Source of the DNA: Dastarcus helophoroides
Taxonomy: Eukaryota > Arthropoda > Insecta > Coleoptera > Bothrideridae
Assembly (NCBI GenBank): GCA_028583605.1
Contig: CM053332.1
Location: 14,310,442-14,374,441 of the forward strand
Direction: 5' to 3'
DNA length: 64,000 nt
The translations under genes and the position numbers were made by a program. Positions 53,939 through 64,000 of the stretch are shown in pieces. Under the pieces are notes generated by a model that saw nothing but the letters and a program-made list of their open reading frames with translations, was not told the DNA's origin and did not search any database. Every line of letters starts with the position of its first letter. Position 1 is the stretch's first letter.

Positions 53939-56523
53939 ACGCCGGACGGCACCTAACGTCGGACACTCGAAGTATCTCGACAAGTCGCAACGCGTTTGTT
54001 TAAAAAGCAGGTCGTAGGGGCGCGGGGGAACGTAACAATACACGATCGCGGGTCCCGGTTCGCCAATGTCGCGCAACGCCTAGGTGGGAACAGTTGATTG
54101 CTGGTTTTGGTGGAAATACATTGCGTCACGTAAGATCAAAGTAAGTATAACTACAATGGTTTTTAGTTTATGTGGTTTTGATAATCGTTATTTTATGTCA
54201 TAGTTAATACATATTTAAAATTTGTAATATTTTTTGTCGAATTCCATAGCAGTTTTTGTATATGACAATTAATTTAAGGATTCTCTGTCCCCTAGTACCG
54301 GACACAAAAGCTTCCCCTGATATCGGACAATAAAAAAACATTTTTTTCATGAAATATTATACTTTTTGATCATTATTATCTATTGTTTTAGGAGAACAAA
54401 GAGATATCGAAATGGAGAAGACGAAAAAGAAAGGAAAATGGGACCAAAGTAATTTACAAACTGCGATAAACAATGTTTTGACAAAAAAAATGAGTTTGAG
54501 AGAAGCTTCATTGCGTTATAATATTCCAAAAAGCACCTTACATGATAACATATCGTCATTAAACCGTGGACAAGAAGTGTCGTTGCAACCAAAATTAGGT
54601 AGATTTACTAATACCTTCACACCAAAATACGAAGAACTCTTAGTGCAGCATGTAAAAGATTTATCTAATAGGTGTCTGCCGTTAACAAAACAGGAATTTT
54701 TGAAGTTGGCTTACGATTTGGCTGAGGCTTTGAAGATCCCTCATCGCTTTAATAAAGAGAAATGAGCTGCTGGTAAACACTTTTACTACGATTTCATGCA
54801 GAGACATCAGGACGTATCGCTGAGATCACCAGAGTCAACAAGCATAATGAGGGCTGTGGGGTTTAACAAACCCCAAGTTGATCTCTTTTTTAATAATCTT
54901 GACAGAATGATGACACAATTCAAATTTCCACCTTCGAAAATTTATAATTGTGACGAAACTGGAGTCAGCTGCGTACAAAAACACCAAAAGGTACTTGCTC
55001 CAAAAGCTGTTCGACAAGTAGGAAAGCTCACTTCTGCTGAGAGGGGCAAAAATATTACAGTCTTATTTTGCATGAGTGCCAACGGCCATTTCATTTCGCC
55101 TTTCTTTGTCTTTCCTAGGCAAAGAATGAATGATCGGCTCATGATAAATGCTCCAGCCGAAAGGGTAGGCGTGGCCCAGCCAAAAGGCTGGATGAATAGT
55201 GATATTTTTCTTCAATGGCTACAATTATTCAAGAAACACTCTTGTCCGACAAAAGAGAGCCCTGCGCTGATACTTCTGGATGGACATTGTAGTCACAAGA
55301 CATTAGCAATCATCAATTTTTGCCGAGAAAACGATATTCATTTGATAAGCTCGCCACCACATACTACCCACAAACTACAGCCGCTAGACAGAACGTTTAT
55401 GAAACCATTTAAAGATGCCTACAACCAACGTTGCGATGCGTGGATAAGAGCAAATGCTGGATCTCGAATAACTGACTACGATATTGCCGGTCTCGTCAGT
55501 GAAGCATTTACAAAAGTAGCTCGTCTAGAAATTGCAGTGTCCGGCTTCAAATACACAGGAATTCAGCCATTCAATAGAGATATATTTTCTGATCTGGATT
55601 ATTTACCTGCCGATATGACCAACATTTCGTTAGAAGACCCACAAACATCCTCAAACGCACCAGGTACTAGCAAAGAAGTTCCTGTTTCCTCCAGTGACTT
55701 AACTGAAGCTGGCAGCTCGTCGACGAACTGCAATTTAGAGCAGTCCATTAGTATGGACACACAAGGACCCTCAGAGGCTTCTAAACAATCTACATTCGAA
55801 AAAAATATCAACAGTCTCAAGCCATTGACTAACCTTGATCCAGATGTAGTCCAGGTTATCCATCATTTGTCACCATTGCCGGATGCTGCAAAAAAACGAT
55901 CGCTTGCTCGAAAGAGAAAATGCGAAAAAAGTGAAATTTTAACTTCATCACCGTACAAAATTCTTGTAGAGGGAAAAAAAAATGAAAAAAACGTTAACGA
56001 GAAAAATAAAGCAGTGGGAAATAAATTTAGGACAGCAATGAAAGAGAAAGGGAAACAGACCAAAGGAGTAAAAGCCAAAGGGAATAGCGGAAATAAAGCA
56101 AAGAAAAAGACATCGTTGGCTGAAACATCTGACACGAGAACTATTTGCGTAATTTGCTTAGAGGATCACAATGAAGACTGGATACAGTGCTCCAGCTGCC
56201 GTGGATGGGCACATGAAGCATGTGCAGATGATATCCCTGAATGTTCAGAATGCTACATATGCGATCGATGTACGATGGGTTGAAGAAGGGTTTGAAGTAA
56301 AGTCCGTCCGGTACTAGGTGCCATTTGCTGAGATTTATTTTTTTACTGTCACAGTTTGATTTAAGATTGTTCTTATGTTTAAGCAGAGTTATAAGTTTTG
56401 TTAATTTAATTTGATTTTATATTTTGTTATTAAAATAATTTCATTATTAAAGCTTAATTTGTTGAAACAGTTTTTTTTTATTGTTTAAATACCTTAAGTG
56501 TCCGTCACTAGGGGACTTCCCCC
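53939..56523 (+). mobile_element. Pogo-like DNA transposon (element 2) with PHD-finger transposase
   Basis: Proposed boundaries use TA at 53937-53938 and 56524-56525. The motif CCTAGTACCGGACAC and its variants lie inside both ends: CACCTAACGTCGGACAC (about 53951), CCCTAGTACCGGACAC (about 54289), CCCTGATATCGGACAA (about 54315) and, inverted, about 56304-56322 and 56499-56516. The outermost ~13 bp of the two ends match poorly, so the exact termini are less certain than for element 1. The sequence is GC-richer than its surroundings up to about 54140 and encodes one gene. Confidence 0.7.
54412..56283 (+). pseudogene. Pogo/Tigger-type transposase with C-terminal PHD finger, one nonsense codon
   Basis: A 624-codon frame from ATG 54412 (CGAAATGGAG) to TGA 56283, interrupted only by TGA at 54763-54765, where relatives have Trp (element 1: PKKWCDEKKAG). 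Domains: psq HTH (about 10-50; SLREASLRYNIPKSTLHDNI), CENP-B-like region (60-120), DDE_1 domain with Asp in YNCDETG (181), ILLDGHCSH (290) and LQPLDRT (326), a Lys-rich linker (about 485-570) and a Cys4-His-Cys3 PHD finger (about 577-621; CVICLEDHNEDWIQCSSCRG, WAHEAC, CSECYICDRC). A 5' UTR intron is likely at 54141-54391 (GTAAGTATAA...TATTGTTTTAG). A single substitution separates it from an open gene; readthrough of UGA is possible but less likely than decay. Confidence 0.87.
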
Positions 56524-56525
56524 TA

Positions 56526-56659
56526 TTTATCTCGAAATATTGAAATTAGGTCACAATTAAAAACCCTAAATTCAATTTTCCTAAAATAGTGATTTTCTTC
56601 TCAAAATTTATTTCTTAATTTTCGAAACCTTTATCTTTTTTTTTTCCAAAGTTCGTCCT
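56526..56659. other. Low-complexity spacer
   Basis: AAATTTCGA-type words between the pogo-like element and the RNase H LINE remnant. Confidence 0.5.
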
Positions 56660-57842
56660 TTCCTGGTTTTGACTTTGGTAAGGTATTTGGCAATACACCT
56701 CTTCGATGCTTCCATACTTGAGCGAAAATGTAATGCAGTATGTTCAGGCGCAAAATTTACTGCAGTTGACATTTTTACAAATTGTTTCGTGGGTCTGGGG
56801 CTCACTCCGGCAGAAGCAATGGAAGCGATCTTGTGTCTGCTAACTCTCGATAGATTTCCTGATGGGGCAGCACAGACTTCCGCTCTCCGTTTGTAAGCAG
56901 GAGGAGTAGGGCAGGTAAAATGGTGGGCCACCGGCGCATTGTGGAAGGGGGCGCTCCAGAGGGCGCCCATTCTGGATGTGCCGATGGACCATCTACCAGT
57001 GAAATATAACAAAATCCTACCGTTTAAAAATGGATGAACTATAGACAAGGATAACAAACGTAAGTATGTACACGGATGGATCGAAAACAAATACGGGCAC
57101 TGGAACTGGAATCTTCTCGTAAGACCTGACCCTAAATGTAAGTATTAAGTTAGATAAATACTCAATAATCTTCCAAGCGGAGATGTTGGAATTTTATATA
57201 GCGTCGAACAAATGACGCAACTGAACATTACATATCCAAATAAAGACGGACAGCCAGGCAGCACTTAAGGCTCTGAGGAATGTGAAAACAAATTCCAGTG
57301 CTGATATGGAACCGCCACCTAGCTTTAGAATGTCTATCACATGGATCAAAGGACATTCTGGGAAAGAGGGAAACGAACGCGCTGACAAACTGGCGATGGA
57401 GGGGTTCGGAGGGACAATTCGTTGCACCAGAACCAACCCTTCCCCTGGCTAGATCAACCGTAAGATCTCTCCTTAACGAAGAAATCAATCGTAGCCCAAT
57501 GGGCATCAATAACAAAATGCCGATAGACTCACGCATTCATTAGAATGCCGTGCAGGGAAAGGGCAAAACTATGCCTACAACTTTTAAGAAATAACCTCAG
57601 GAATATTGTAGGGATTTGGACAGGTCACTGTCAATTAAACAAAACCTCCACAGAATGAGAATTATAAACGACACGAGTTGTGGGGGTGTTTAGAAGAAGA
57701 TAAGAGTGTCGAGCACGAGATGTGTCCTCTGCCCGGCACTAGCGTCAATCAGGGGATCCACGCTGGGAAACTCCTGGCCTAGTGTGGCAGTTTGAGGCAT
57801 CCAAGGGACGTTCTTCAGTTTCTCAACAAGATTGGGTAGCTG
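56660..57842 (+). pseudogene. LINE remnant with RNase H domain
   Basis: GLGLTPAEAMEAILCLLTLD followed by AAQTSALRL is the segment after the RT thumb. Next comes the start of RNase H as VCTDGSKTNTGTGTGIFS (about 57065-57120; catalytic Asp in TDGS). Later pieces are SITWIKGHSGKEGNERADKL (about 57330-57390; catalytic His and Asp in GHSG...NERAD), RSTVRSLLNEEINRS, and a Cys-rich tail with RMRIINDTSCGG, EHEMCLCPAL-like codons and LGNSWPSVA. The frame changes at least five times. RNase H of this type occurs in I-, R1- and LOA-like LINEs; I cannot choose between them. Endonuclease and RT core are missing. Confidence 0.78.
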
Positions 57843-58277
57843 AATGAATGACCAAGGACACCTCAATCACAGGGATAGTACAATGGGTCCGGAAAGGGTG
57901 GCCTTAACTCTAGGCAACCCACTTCACGAATCCAGAATCCAGAGTCTGGAGGCTCCTGTAAATGCTGATCATTTAATTGTGTTGACAATCACGTTCAAAG
58001 CGTGAAAGCAAACAGTACAATATCAAACACCCTCAAATGCTTTGTGGGTTTCTGTGTATCTTTTACGAACTAAAATTTGATTAATTCTAGAGCGCTGGTC
58101 AATTTCTTTTCTGAAAATATGTTCTAAGGAATTAACGTTGACATAGTAGAACTAAGTCGGTATGTTGTAAAATACCAGAGGTATTTGGAAATATTACGAT
58201 AAAGGCTTTCTTTTGAGGGGAAATTGGTAATAAAATTTCAACACCAGACACCTTTCGAGACCTCTTATGAAAAGTGT
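57843..58277. other. Probable LINE 3' UTR and unassigned sequence
   Basis: 57843-57990 is GC-richer (GGGTCCGGAAAGGGTGGCC, CTAGGCAACCCACTTCACG) and is probably the 3' untranslated part of the RNase H LINE. From 58000 on it is AT-rich without features. Confidence 0.4.
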
Positions 58278-58437
58278 ATATAATTGAAATACAAATCTTG
58301 TCCTCTGAAACCAATAAAAATTAAAAAAACCCAATAACAGTTACTCAGTGTTTTTTAATCTTTCTTGGTTTCAGGGGACAAGCTTTGTATTTCAGTTTAT
58401 GAAGATAACCAAGGATCAGTTTGTTTCACCAAAAAAA
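58278..58437. mobile_element. Penelope-type terminal palindrome without ribozyme part
   Basis: AATACAAATCTTGTCCTCTG, AAACCAATAAAAATTAAAAA, a short degenerate centre, then TTAATCTTTCTTGGTTTCAG, GGGGACAAGCTTTGTATTTC and AACCAAGGATCAG. The core segment between the arms is deleted. Confidence 0.7.
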
Positions 58438-58439
58438 AA

Positions 58440-58760
58440 AAGGCGCTACAATTAAAGTGCGGTGTTTTATTGAACTGACTCGTTCATATACATCCCATTT
58501 CCAATGAATTGAATAACTGATATCTATCTTGGATTTTCAAAATTTGATTATACATTTGTTTTAGTTGCCGATACAATAGATTATTAAAATGCGTTATTAA
58601 ATACAATTAATTGAGCAGAAAATTGCATGGATGCATGCGTGTATACAAACAAGCTTTATTTTAATTTAGTTTTCCATTTAGCATATCATTATAGATCATT
58701 ACACTTCTGTGATTATTAACATAAATTAACATGAATTTCCTTATCTCTGGCTGTTGGTAT
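58440..58760. other. AT-rich upstream region of the putative host exon
   Basis: No repeat or coding region recognised. It is the sequence immediately upstream of the CpG-rich block. Confidence 0.4.
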
Positions 58761-59505
58761 TTGTCAGTGTCAGTGACGAAAAATGAATGATCTCGATGAT
58801 AGTGCTCGACCATGTCGCAGTAGGGAAAGTGAGTAAAAGTAGAGGTGAAACATCGAACCCGTTGTTTATCGATGTCGAAGGAGGATCCTCAGTGAATAAA
58901 CGACATCACCGCTGACAGGTGCAAATAGTGCAGGGGTGCATCGGGCGTTGAGGCGTCGACGCATCGCATCGAGAAGAGAGAAAGTACACGCACGAAAGTT
59001 GCGTATCGCGGCGGTCGAAGAAGATAGGGAACGAGCGCGCGACCTGAAATCGATAAGCCGCGAGAGACTGTCGGCGAACAGGGTTCAGGAGCCGATTTCA
59101 AGGACAAGGCCAACTGTCGAACGGAGCGCGCTTCAGCTCGCTCGCGCACCGGCCAACATTAACTCTCAGGCGGAGGCTTCCTCGACATCAGGGATCGCAT
59201 CCAGCGAGACGCACTTTTCCATATCCACGTCCGATGGTGCGTCCGTTTTAGACGTCGCGACGCGCCAAGCCGATGCTCCTCTCACCCCAGTGCATGTGGT
59301 AGACAGACGACGGGGTGCAGGCGCAAGCGCCCCTTAATGCCGGCTTAACTGCATTCGTTTTCGGTAATTTCACTTTCATTCGGCGCCGACGACCCATCCA
59401 GACTCGTCGACGTCCCACTGACGTCGCCGCGTGTGTTTTCTTCTGCACTTGTCATGTGTCATGTGTGACGGGCGAAGTCCCTGTGAATCATCGTTCTGAG
59501 ACAAC
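58761..59505 (+). promoter_or_regulatory. CpG-rich promoter/5' UTR-like block
   Basis: The composition changes sharply: many CG dinucleotides (GCGTCGACGC, GTATCGCGGCGGTCGAAG, GAGCGCGCGACC). Two initiator-like TCAGT words lie at 58764-58768 and 58770-58774. A long frame (58936-59337) lacks an ATG at its start (it opens at GTG) and ends at a stop before the ATG at 59506, so I read it as 5' UTR or upstream frame. The retained CpG content suggests a germline-unmethylated host promoter region. No known protein similarity recognised. Confidence 0.5.
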
Positions 59506-59698
59506 ATGCAGACCGCCACTATCGTGTTTAAAACTGAACTGAAGGAGTTCCGATTACCCGCAGGGGGCAGTATCGTGTCCTCGACGTCTTCGCCGGGAAC
59601 TTCGACCATGAGACCACCTCCGCCACCGCCGCCACCTAAGATCAAGACCTTGATGGATACTAAGCTAGAGGAACCATCCAGCTCCATCCCAGACTTAG
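59506..59698 (+). CDS. Putative first coding exon of an unidentified host gene
   Basis: ATG at 59506 in a good context (GACAACATG) opens 64 codons plus one nucleotide: MQTATIVFKTELKEFRLPAG..., a Ser/Thr-rich segment, eight consecutive prolines (about residues 37-44), then KIKTLMDTKLEEPSSSIPDL. A consensus donor AG|GTAAGT follows at 59699. The exon lies at the downstream end of the CpG-rich block, as expected for a first coding exon. The proline and Ser/Thr content suggests a disordered N-terminus, for example an isoform-specific start of a regulatory protein, but I do not recognise the gene. The next exon should lie to the right of this position, probably outside the window. Confidence 0.55.
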
Positions 59699-61020
59699 GT
59701 AAGTTTTATTTATTAAGATTAATTCGAGAAAAGTGATAATATGACTGTTATCATGTCAGTTTTTTTTTAAAATTTAGAATCATGATTTTGCCGGTACTTT
59801 TAATAAACAACCGTATAATTAACAATGCTAAGGTTAACATATTCATTCACTAGTAGAGACATTGTTAAAATCAAGAATTTTAATGCCTATTCACTTGACT
59901 GCATTTTATTTAACATTGATGTGCTTAACTTTGCATTTATTAAAATTTTATCGATACATTTTCGAAAGCCATAGCTTCATAGGGAAGGCAGTGGACTTCC
60001 TGTTTTTTCGCATGACTATGTCAACATGTTTTTACAATTTTGATCATGTATACTGAATATGTGCAGAAAAAACTCAAATATTTATATTCTCTACACAAAT
60101 TGTTTAAAAAAATCATATAATCTATTTTATTTTTTGCTTAAGTTACACACGATGAGCACATTTATCTAATAATTATGTAATTAACGTAATTAACTCGATT
60201 CATTTTTTATTAAGTATAAGCAAACCCCCGAGACTTTGTCATAACTCTCGAGAACCAATAGGTCATAAAGTCATAAGAATTTTTAACATCAACACTTTAA
60301 ATGAAATTGTATAGGAAAGTTATTCATAAGGAAACAATGAAATGTCGTAATTTCACTAATTCCAGCTGCTGTGAAATTGAAATTAATGTTTGACAACATA
60401 CTTTTTAAAATCTCCCATAATGTGCTGCTGCCAAAATATTACTAAGTCGTAAATCGTACGAATATATTTAAGATGACAGCAAAATTGACTACTTCAACTA
60501 GAATTTTGAAAACATCACACTACACACAATCGTCTCGAAAAAAACATCCAAATAACTATATGCTCACAACTTTTTTAAATTAGCTGAAAAAGTGTCATTT
60601 CAGCTTGAATTCACCTATGAAAAAATTGTGTACACAATTATTTGAGCCAGAAATTCGAAGCCAAAAACTTGATGAAAAATTAACATTTACTAGTTTGTTT
60701 ACCAACTAACATCAAGTAAGCATCTGTTTCTCAAGCTTGAACATGATTGGCAAACGAAGCGAAGCACGTTTAAGTAGCGCCAATACAGAGCAAGTCTTCA
60801 CAATACGATCTGAAGTCAATTCAATTTTTTTTTAACTTTCTCACTTTATTTTTCCTAAATGTGTTTTTTCAACTTTTAAAATCTCGATACCTCATAGCGT
60901 ACAAAAAAATTATGAACATCTTTATCGCCATGGGCGTAGGGCAGGCTTTCGTTCAGAAAGGGGCAAGAATCATTGTGAGAAATTGATAAAAAAAAAGAAA
61001 ACTGGAAAACGTTCTGTCTA
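59699..61020 (+). other. Putative first intron, AT-rich
   Basis: Begins GTAAGTTTTATT. Moderate-complexity AT-rich sequence with no supported exon or element; low-complexity repeats begin near 61020. Confidence 0.4.
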
Positions 61021-61649
61021 AATATATGTATATTTTCATTTAACTACTACTACTTAACTACATGAACTGGGGGATCGAATTTTCAGATTAAATTTGAAAT
61101 TTGGAAATAGAGTCGAACTTTGGAAAAACAATCAAAAAACTTAATTTAAAATAAAAACCGAATCTTTCGCAAAACCTTGAAAACTGTCGAAATATCGAAG
61201 AAAAAAATTTTACAAAGTCGAATTTTGTGAAAAAAGTGACAATTACCACAGTAATTGTAAGGTCGAATTTAGAGAAAATAAATTCAGTCCCCAAAAATAT
61301 TTCTCTCAGAATTTTTACTTTATTTCAATTTTGTCCTAATCTTGAAATTCACAAAATAACTTTTTCTCGAGTTTCCTAAAAACGTTACTCTCAGAATATT
61401 TAGATTTTTATTAAAATGTCAATCCAATTTTGGAAAAGTAAAGAATTTTGAAAAAAAAAGTCGAAATTTTGACGAGATTAAAAATAAATTGAAACGGAAG
61501 GTGTCCAAATTAAAAATTTGAAATTTAAAGTCGACCGGAGTTTTTTTAACTCCCATTTTAATCTCCAAAGTTCAAAATTTCCTGGACTTATTAACTTTTT
61601 TTTTAAATTTCTACTTTAAACTTAAAATGTTCTCTATTTTCTCGAAATT
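61021..61649. other. A/T-rich low-complexity sequence
   Basis: GAATTTTCAG, AAATTTGAAA-type words; no gene seen. Confidence 0.6.
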
Positions 61650-61990
61650 TAGAAATGTGTTATGATGAGAGGGGTATCAAAGTGATTAAAGAGCTACGTA
61701 ATTTATGGACGTCCCTAAATGTACTGTGGATATTCTTTTTTGTTCCTTGAGATCTCAGCTTCTTCTGAAGAAAATTCCTTTAACAGACCTACAAAAAGTC
61801 AAATATTTTGAGTAGAGTAAATGGGCCTGATAATTTTTCTGCACAAAGGCTCATTGGTTCCTGGCTATGCTACTGCAACACGAGCCAGGATACTCCATCG
61901 TGTCCCACCATATCATAAAATTAGGATATCCAGAAAAAACGACTTTGTTATAAGATGAAATTACCAAATAGTTGGAGAGAAAGTGTTCCA
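61650..61990. other. Mixed-complexity patch, possibly a decayed transposon piece
   Basis: This stretch is not simple repeat: TGATGAGAGGGGTATCAAAG, GACGTCCCTAAATGTACTGT, CACGAGCCAGGATACTCC. A plus-strand frame includes PLTDLQKVKYFE and HEPGYSIVSHHIIKLGYPEK, but I cannot tie these to a family. Flanked on both sides by low-complexity DNA. Confidence 0.3.
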
Positions 61991-64000
61991 TTGTGAGTAG
62001 ACATTTTCAGAAACATAGTATTTTGTCAAATTTTCGAGATTGAGGCAAATTTTGAAGAACAATAAATTTTCGTAAAGTCAAATTTAAAAATAAAGAAATT
62101 TTTAGAATAATCCGAATATTAAAAAAATGAATTTCGAAAGAAAAAACGAAATATATCGTCGAAATGTCGCAAAAAGGGTGGACATTTTTTACAGAAAAGT
62201 CAAAATTTCCAAAGGAAAGTTTAATTTTGAGGGCAAAAGTAGAATTTTTAAGAATAATTTCGAACGAATTTCGAGAAAAAAAGCAATGTTGGGAAAAACT
62301 TGGATTGTTAAAAAAATCGTATTTAAAATAAAAAACTAACCTTTCGAAAAATCTCAAAAAATGTTGACAATTCGAAAAAAATATATTTTTAAGGGTCGAA
62401 TTTTGTAAAAAAAAGGCAACTTTCTAAAAAAGATGAAATGTTGAGAAAATTTTCCACTGTTTGGGAAAATTTTCCAGAAACATAAAATATCGCATTTTGA
62501 AGTATAAATCAAAATTTCGATAATAAGACACATTTTGAAAAATATGAAATTTTCGAAAATTTAAATTAAAAAAATAAAAATTCAGAAAAAAACCGAATAT
62601 AAAAATATAGATTTTGAGAAAAATAATGATTTTTGAAAAATATCTTGAAAAACTCAAAAAAAGGTCGAAATTTCCATAAAAATTTCAAAAAAATTTCCAT
62701 AAAAATTTCAAAGTTTCTAATAAAGCTCAATTTTTAGAGAAAAAGTATAATTTTTAAAAATAAAGTCGTAATTTTGAAAGCGACGATTTTCGAGAAAAAA
62801 AATCAATTTTGAGAAAGTCGATTTATTTGGAAAACCAAATTTGGAATAAAAAGCCAACCTTTTTAAAAAACTTGAAAAATGTTGGAAATTCTAAAAATGC
62901 CAAAATATTCCCAAAAGTCGAATATTGCGAAAAAAATTTGGAATTTCCAAATACATTTTTCTCGAATTTTTGGTTTTTTATTTAAATTTTAAAATAATAT
63001 TTAAATTTCAATGAACTTTGATTCTTCATGGTGAACTCTTATTGACCGAAAATATTATGTTTATTAATTTTATTTAACATTTCTTTGATGTACAAGGAAT
63101 CTTTTTCTTGAAATTACCGAAAATATTTTTCTCAACATTAATAATTTTTGATAACATGCCAATCTAATTTTGAGAAAACAGGCGAATTTTAGAAAAACGA
63201 AATTTCAAGGAAGAAACAACTTGGAGGAAAAAGTCGACATTTCCAGAAACTAAAACTTAATTAATTTTGAAATTAATGTCGAAATTTCGAAAATAAAGGC
63301 GAAATATGAAGTTGAAATTTCTGGAGTCAAATTTAAAAAAGTCGAAATTAAAAAAAAGACAAATATTAAGAAAAATGGCAGAATTTTGACAAGAAAAAAT
63401 GATTTTTGAAAGAAGAGTCCAAAAAGTAGAATTTTGAGAATAAAATCGAAATTTCGAAAAAAACGAATTCAAACTGATTTTAAGAGAAAAAGTCGAAATT
63501 TCCGGAAAAGTTAAATATCGAATTTTGAGACTAAAATAAAAATATTCAGAAAAAAGCAAACTTAAAGAAACCAGTCAAATTTTCTGAAGAACCAAATTCT
63601 AAAAGATCAAAATCTTCGGATGTTGATAAAGATAAATTTCGAAAAAAAAATGAACTCCCGGAAAAACAGTCGAAATTTCCAGAACTACCAAATGAAGCAA
63701 AAGATCGAAATATTCCTGAAAAAGTCAAATTTTAAGAAAAAGGTACAATTTTGGGAATAGTCATTTGTGAAAAAAAAAAACGAATCGTGAAAAAGTCAAA
63801 ATTTTAAGAAAAAGACAAATTTAGAGGAACAATATTCAGATTACCGGGAGTATACAGTATTGAACTTCGGGATAAATTTTAAATTTTCGAAAAAAGACGA
63901 ATTTTGAGAAAAATACTGAAATTTTGAATTTCTTAAATTCGTTTTTTTTTCGGGAATTTTCGAATTTTTTTCCTCTTTAAAAACAAAAATTCGAGATTTT
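61991..64000. other. A-rich low-complexity sequence to the window end
   Basis: Degenerate AAATTTCGA, AAAAGTCGAA and TTTTGAGAAAA words; Phe-rich minus-strand frames are artefacts. Short duplications such as TTTCCATAAAAATTTCAAA (about 62670-62710) occur. No gene seen. Confidence 0.65.

Noticed and set aside
55863..56135. Minus-strand Phe-rich ORF
   Set aside because: Antisense of the Lys-rich linker of the pogo-like transposase.
56669..57090. Minus-strand ORF of 160 codons (56608-57090)
   Set aside because: Plus-strand codons match a LINE post-RT region (PAEAMEAILCL) and RNase H; the minus frame has no known domain.
58936..59337. 133-codon ORF as a protein gene
   Set aside because: Opens at GTG, not ATG, and ends before the better-supported ATG at 59506; more likely 5' UTR of the same transcript.

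Overview
The window is eukaryotic, AT-rich and very poor in host genes. The families present (mariner, two pogo-like elements, Jockey-, CR1- and RTE-type LINEs, a LINE remnant with RNase H, Penelope-like elements), the consensus GTAAGT splice donors and the long monotonous A/T-rich satellites suggest an arthropod, most likely an insect with an expanded, repeat-filled genome. I cannot name a species. Almost everything recognisable is a transposable element or its remains, and most coding regions are broken. The only segments that look like host gene are the CpG-rich block at 58761-59698, ending in a 64-codon exon with a GTAAGT donor, and more doubtfully a short GC-rich block at 20980-21260 with a TATAAG box and a signal-peptide-like ORF.

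Layout. 1-4620: low-complexity DNA and a ~145-bp satellite, interrupted by a foldback-like element (2671-3967) that itself holds a mariner-type MITE (2953-3647). 4721-7101: a complete pogo-like transposon with TA target duplications, a 60-nt intron and subterminal repeats. 8000-9647: a dead mariner split by a second foldback copy. 10000-20700: Penelope-type termini, an RTE fragment, a third foldback copy, a large inverted duplication (11650-11936 with 14725-15003) and a tRNA-like patch. 22131-25345: a ~300-bp satellite split by a second kind of Penelope-type terminus. 25840-27240: a ~700-bp tandem duplication. 27715-33430: several broken copies of one CR1/Jockey-superfamily LINE. 36931-37767: two head-to-head Penelope-like fragments with GIY-YIG endonuclease remnants. 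38311-43735: two inverted Jockey-type copies plus a solo 3' tail. 43755-48365: Penelope-type palindromes and LINE 3' ends. 48654-50523: an ~822-bp macrosatellite. 51880-57842: RTE remnant, a second pogo-like transposon with a PHD finger, and an RNase H LINE remnant. 58761-59698: the host exon. The rest is a putative intron and low-complexity sequence.

Main observation. The most repeated non-simple motif (about a dozen sites, often palindromic) is the 3' terminus of a Penelope-like element: at 36931-37466 it lies directly downstream of a GIY-YIG domain. Each better-kept copy folds as a small hammerhead-ribozyme-like RNA: stem I CTCT/AGAG, core CTGAAGA, a 6-bp stem II, GAAA, then a GTT cleavage triplet with almost no stem III. 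An unrelated terminus at 23486-23530 shows the same architecture with different stem sequences. Hammerheads with truncated stem III are known from Penelope-like elements; the folds here were built by eye and have not been tested.
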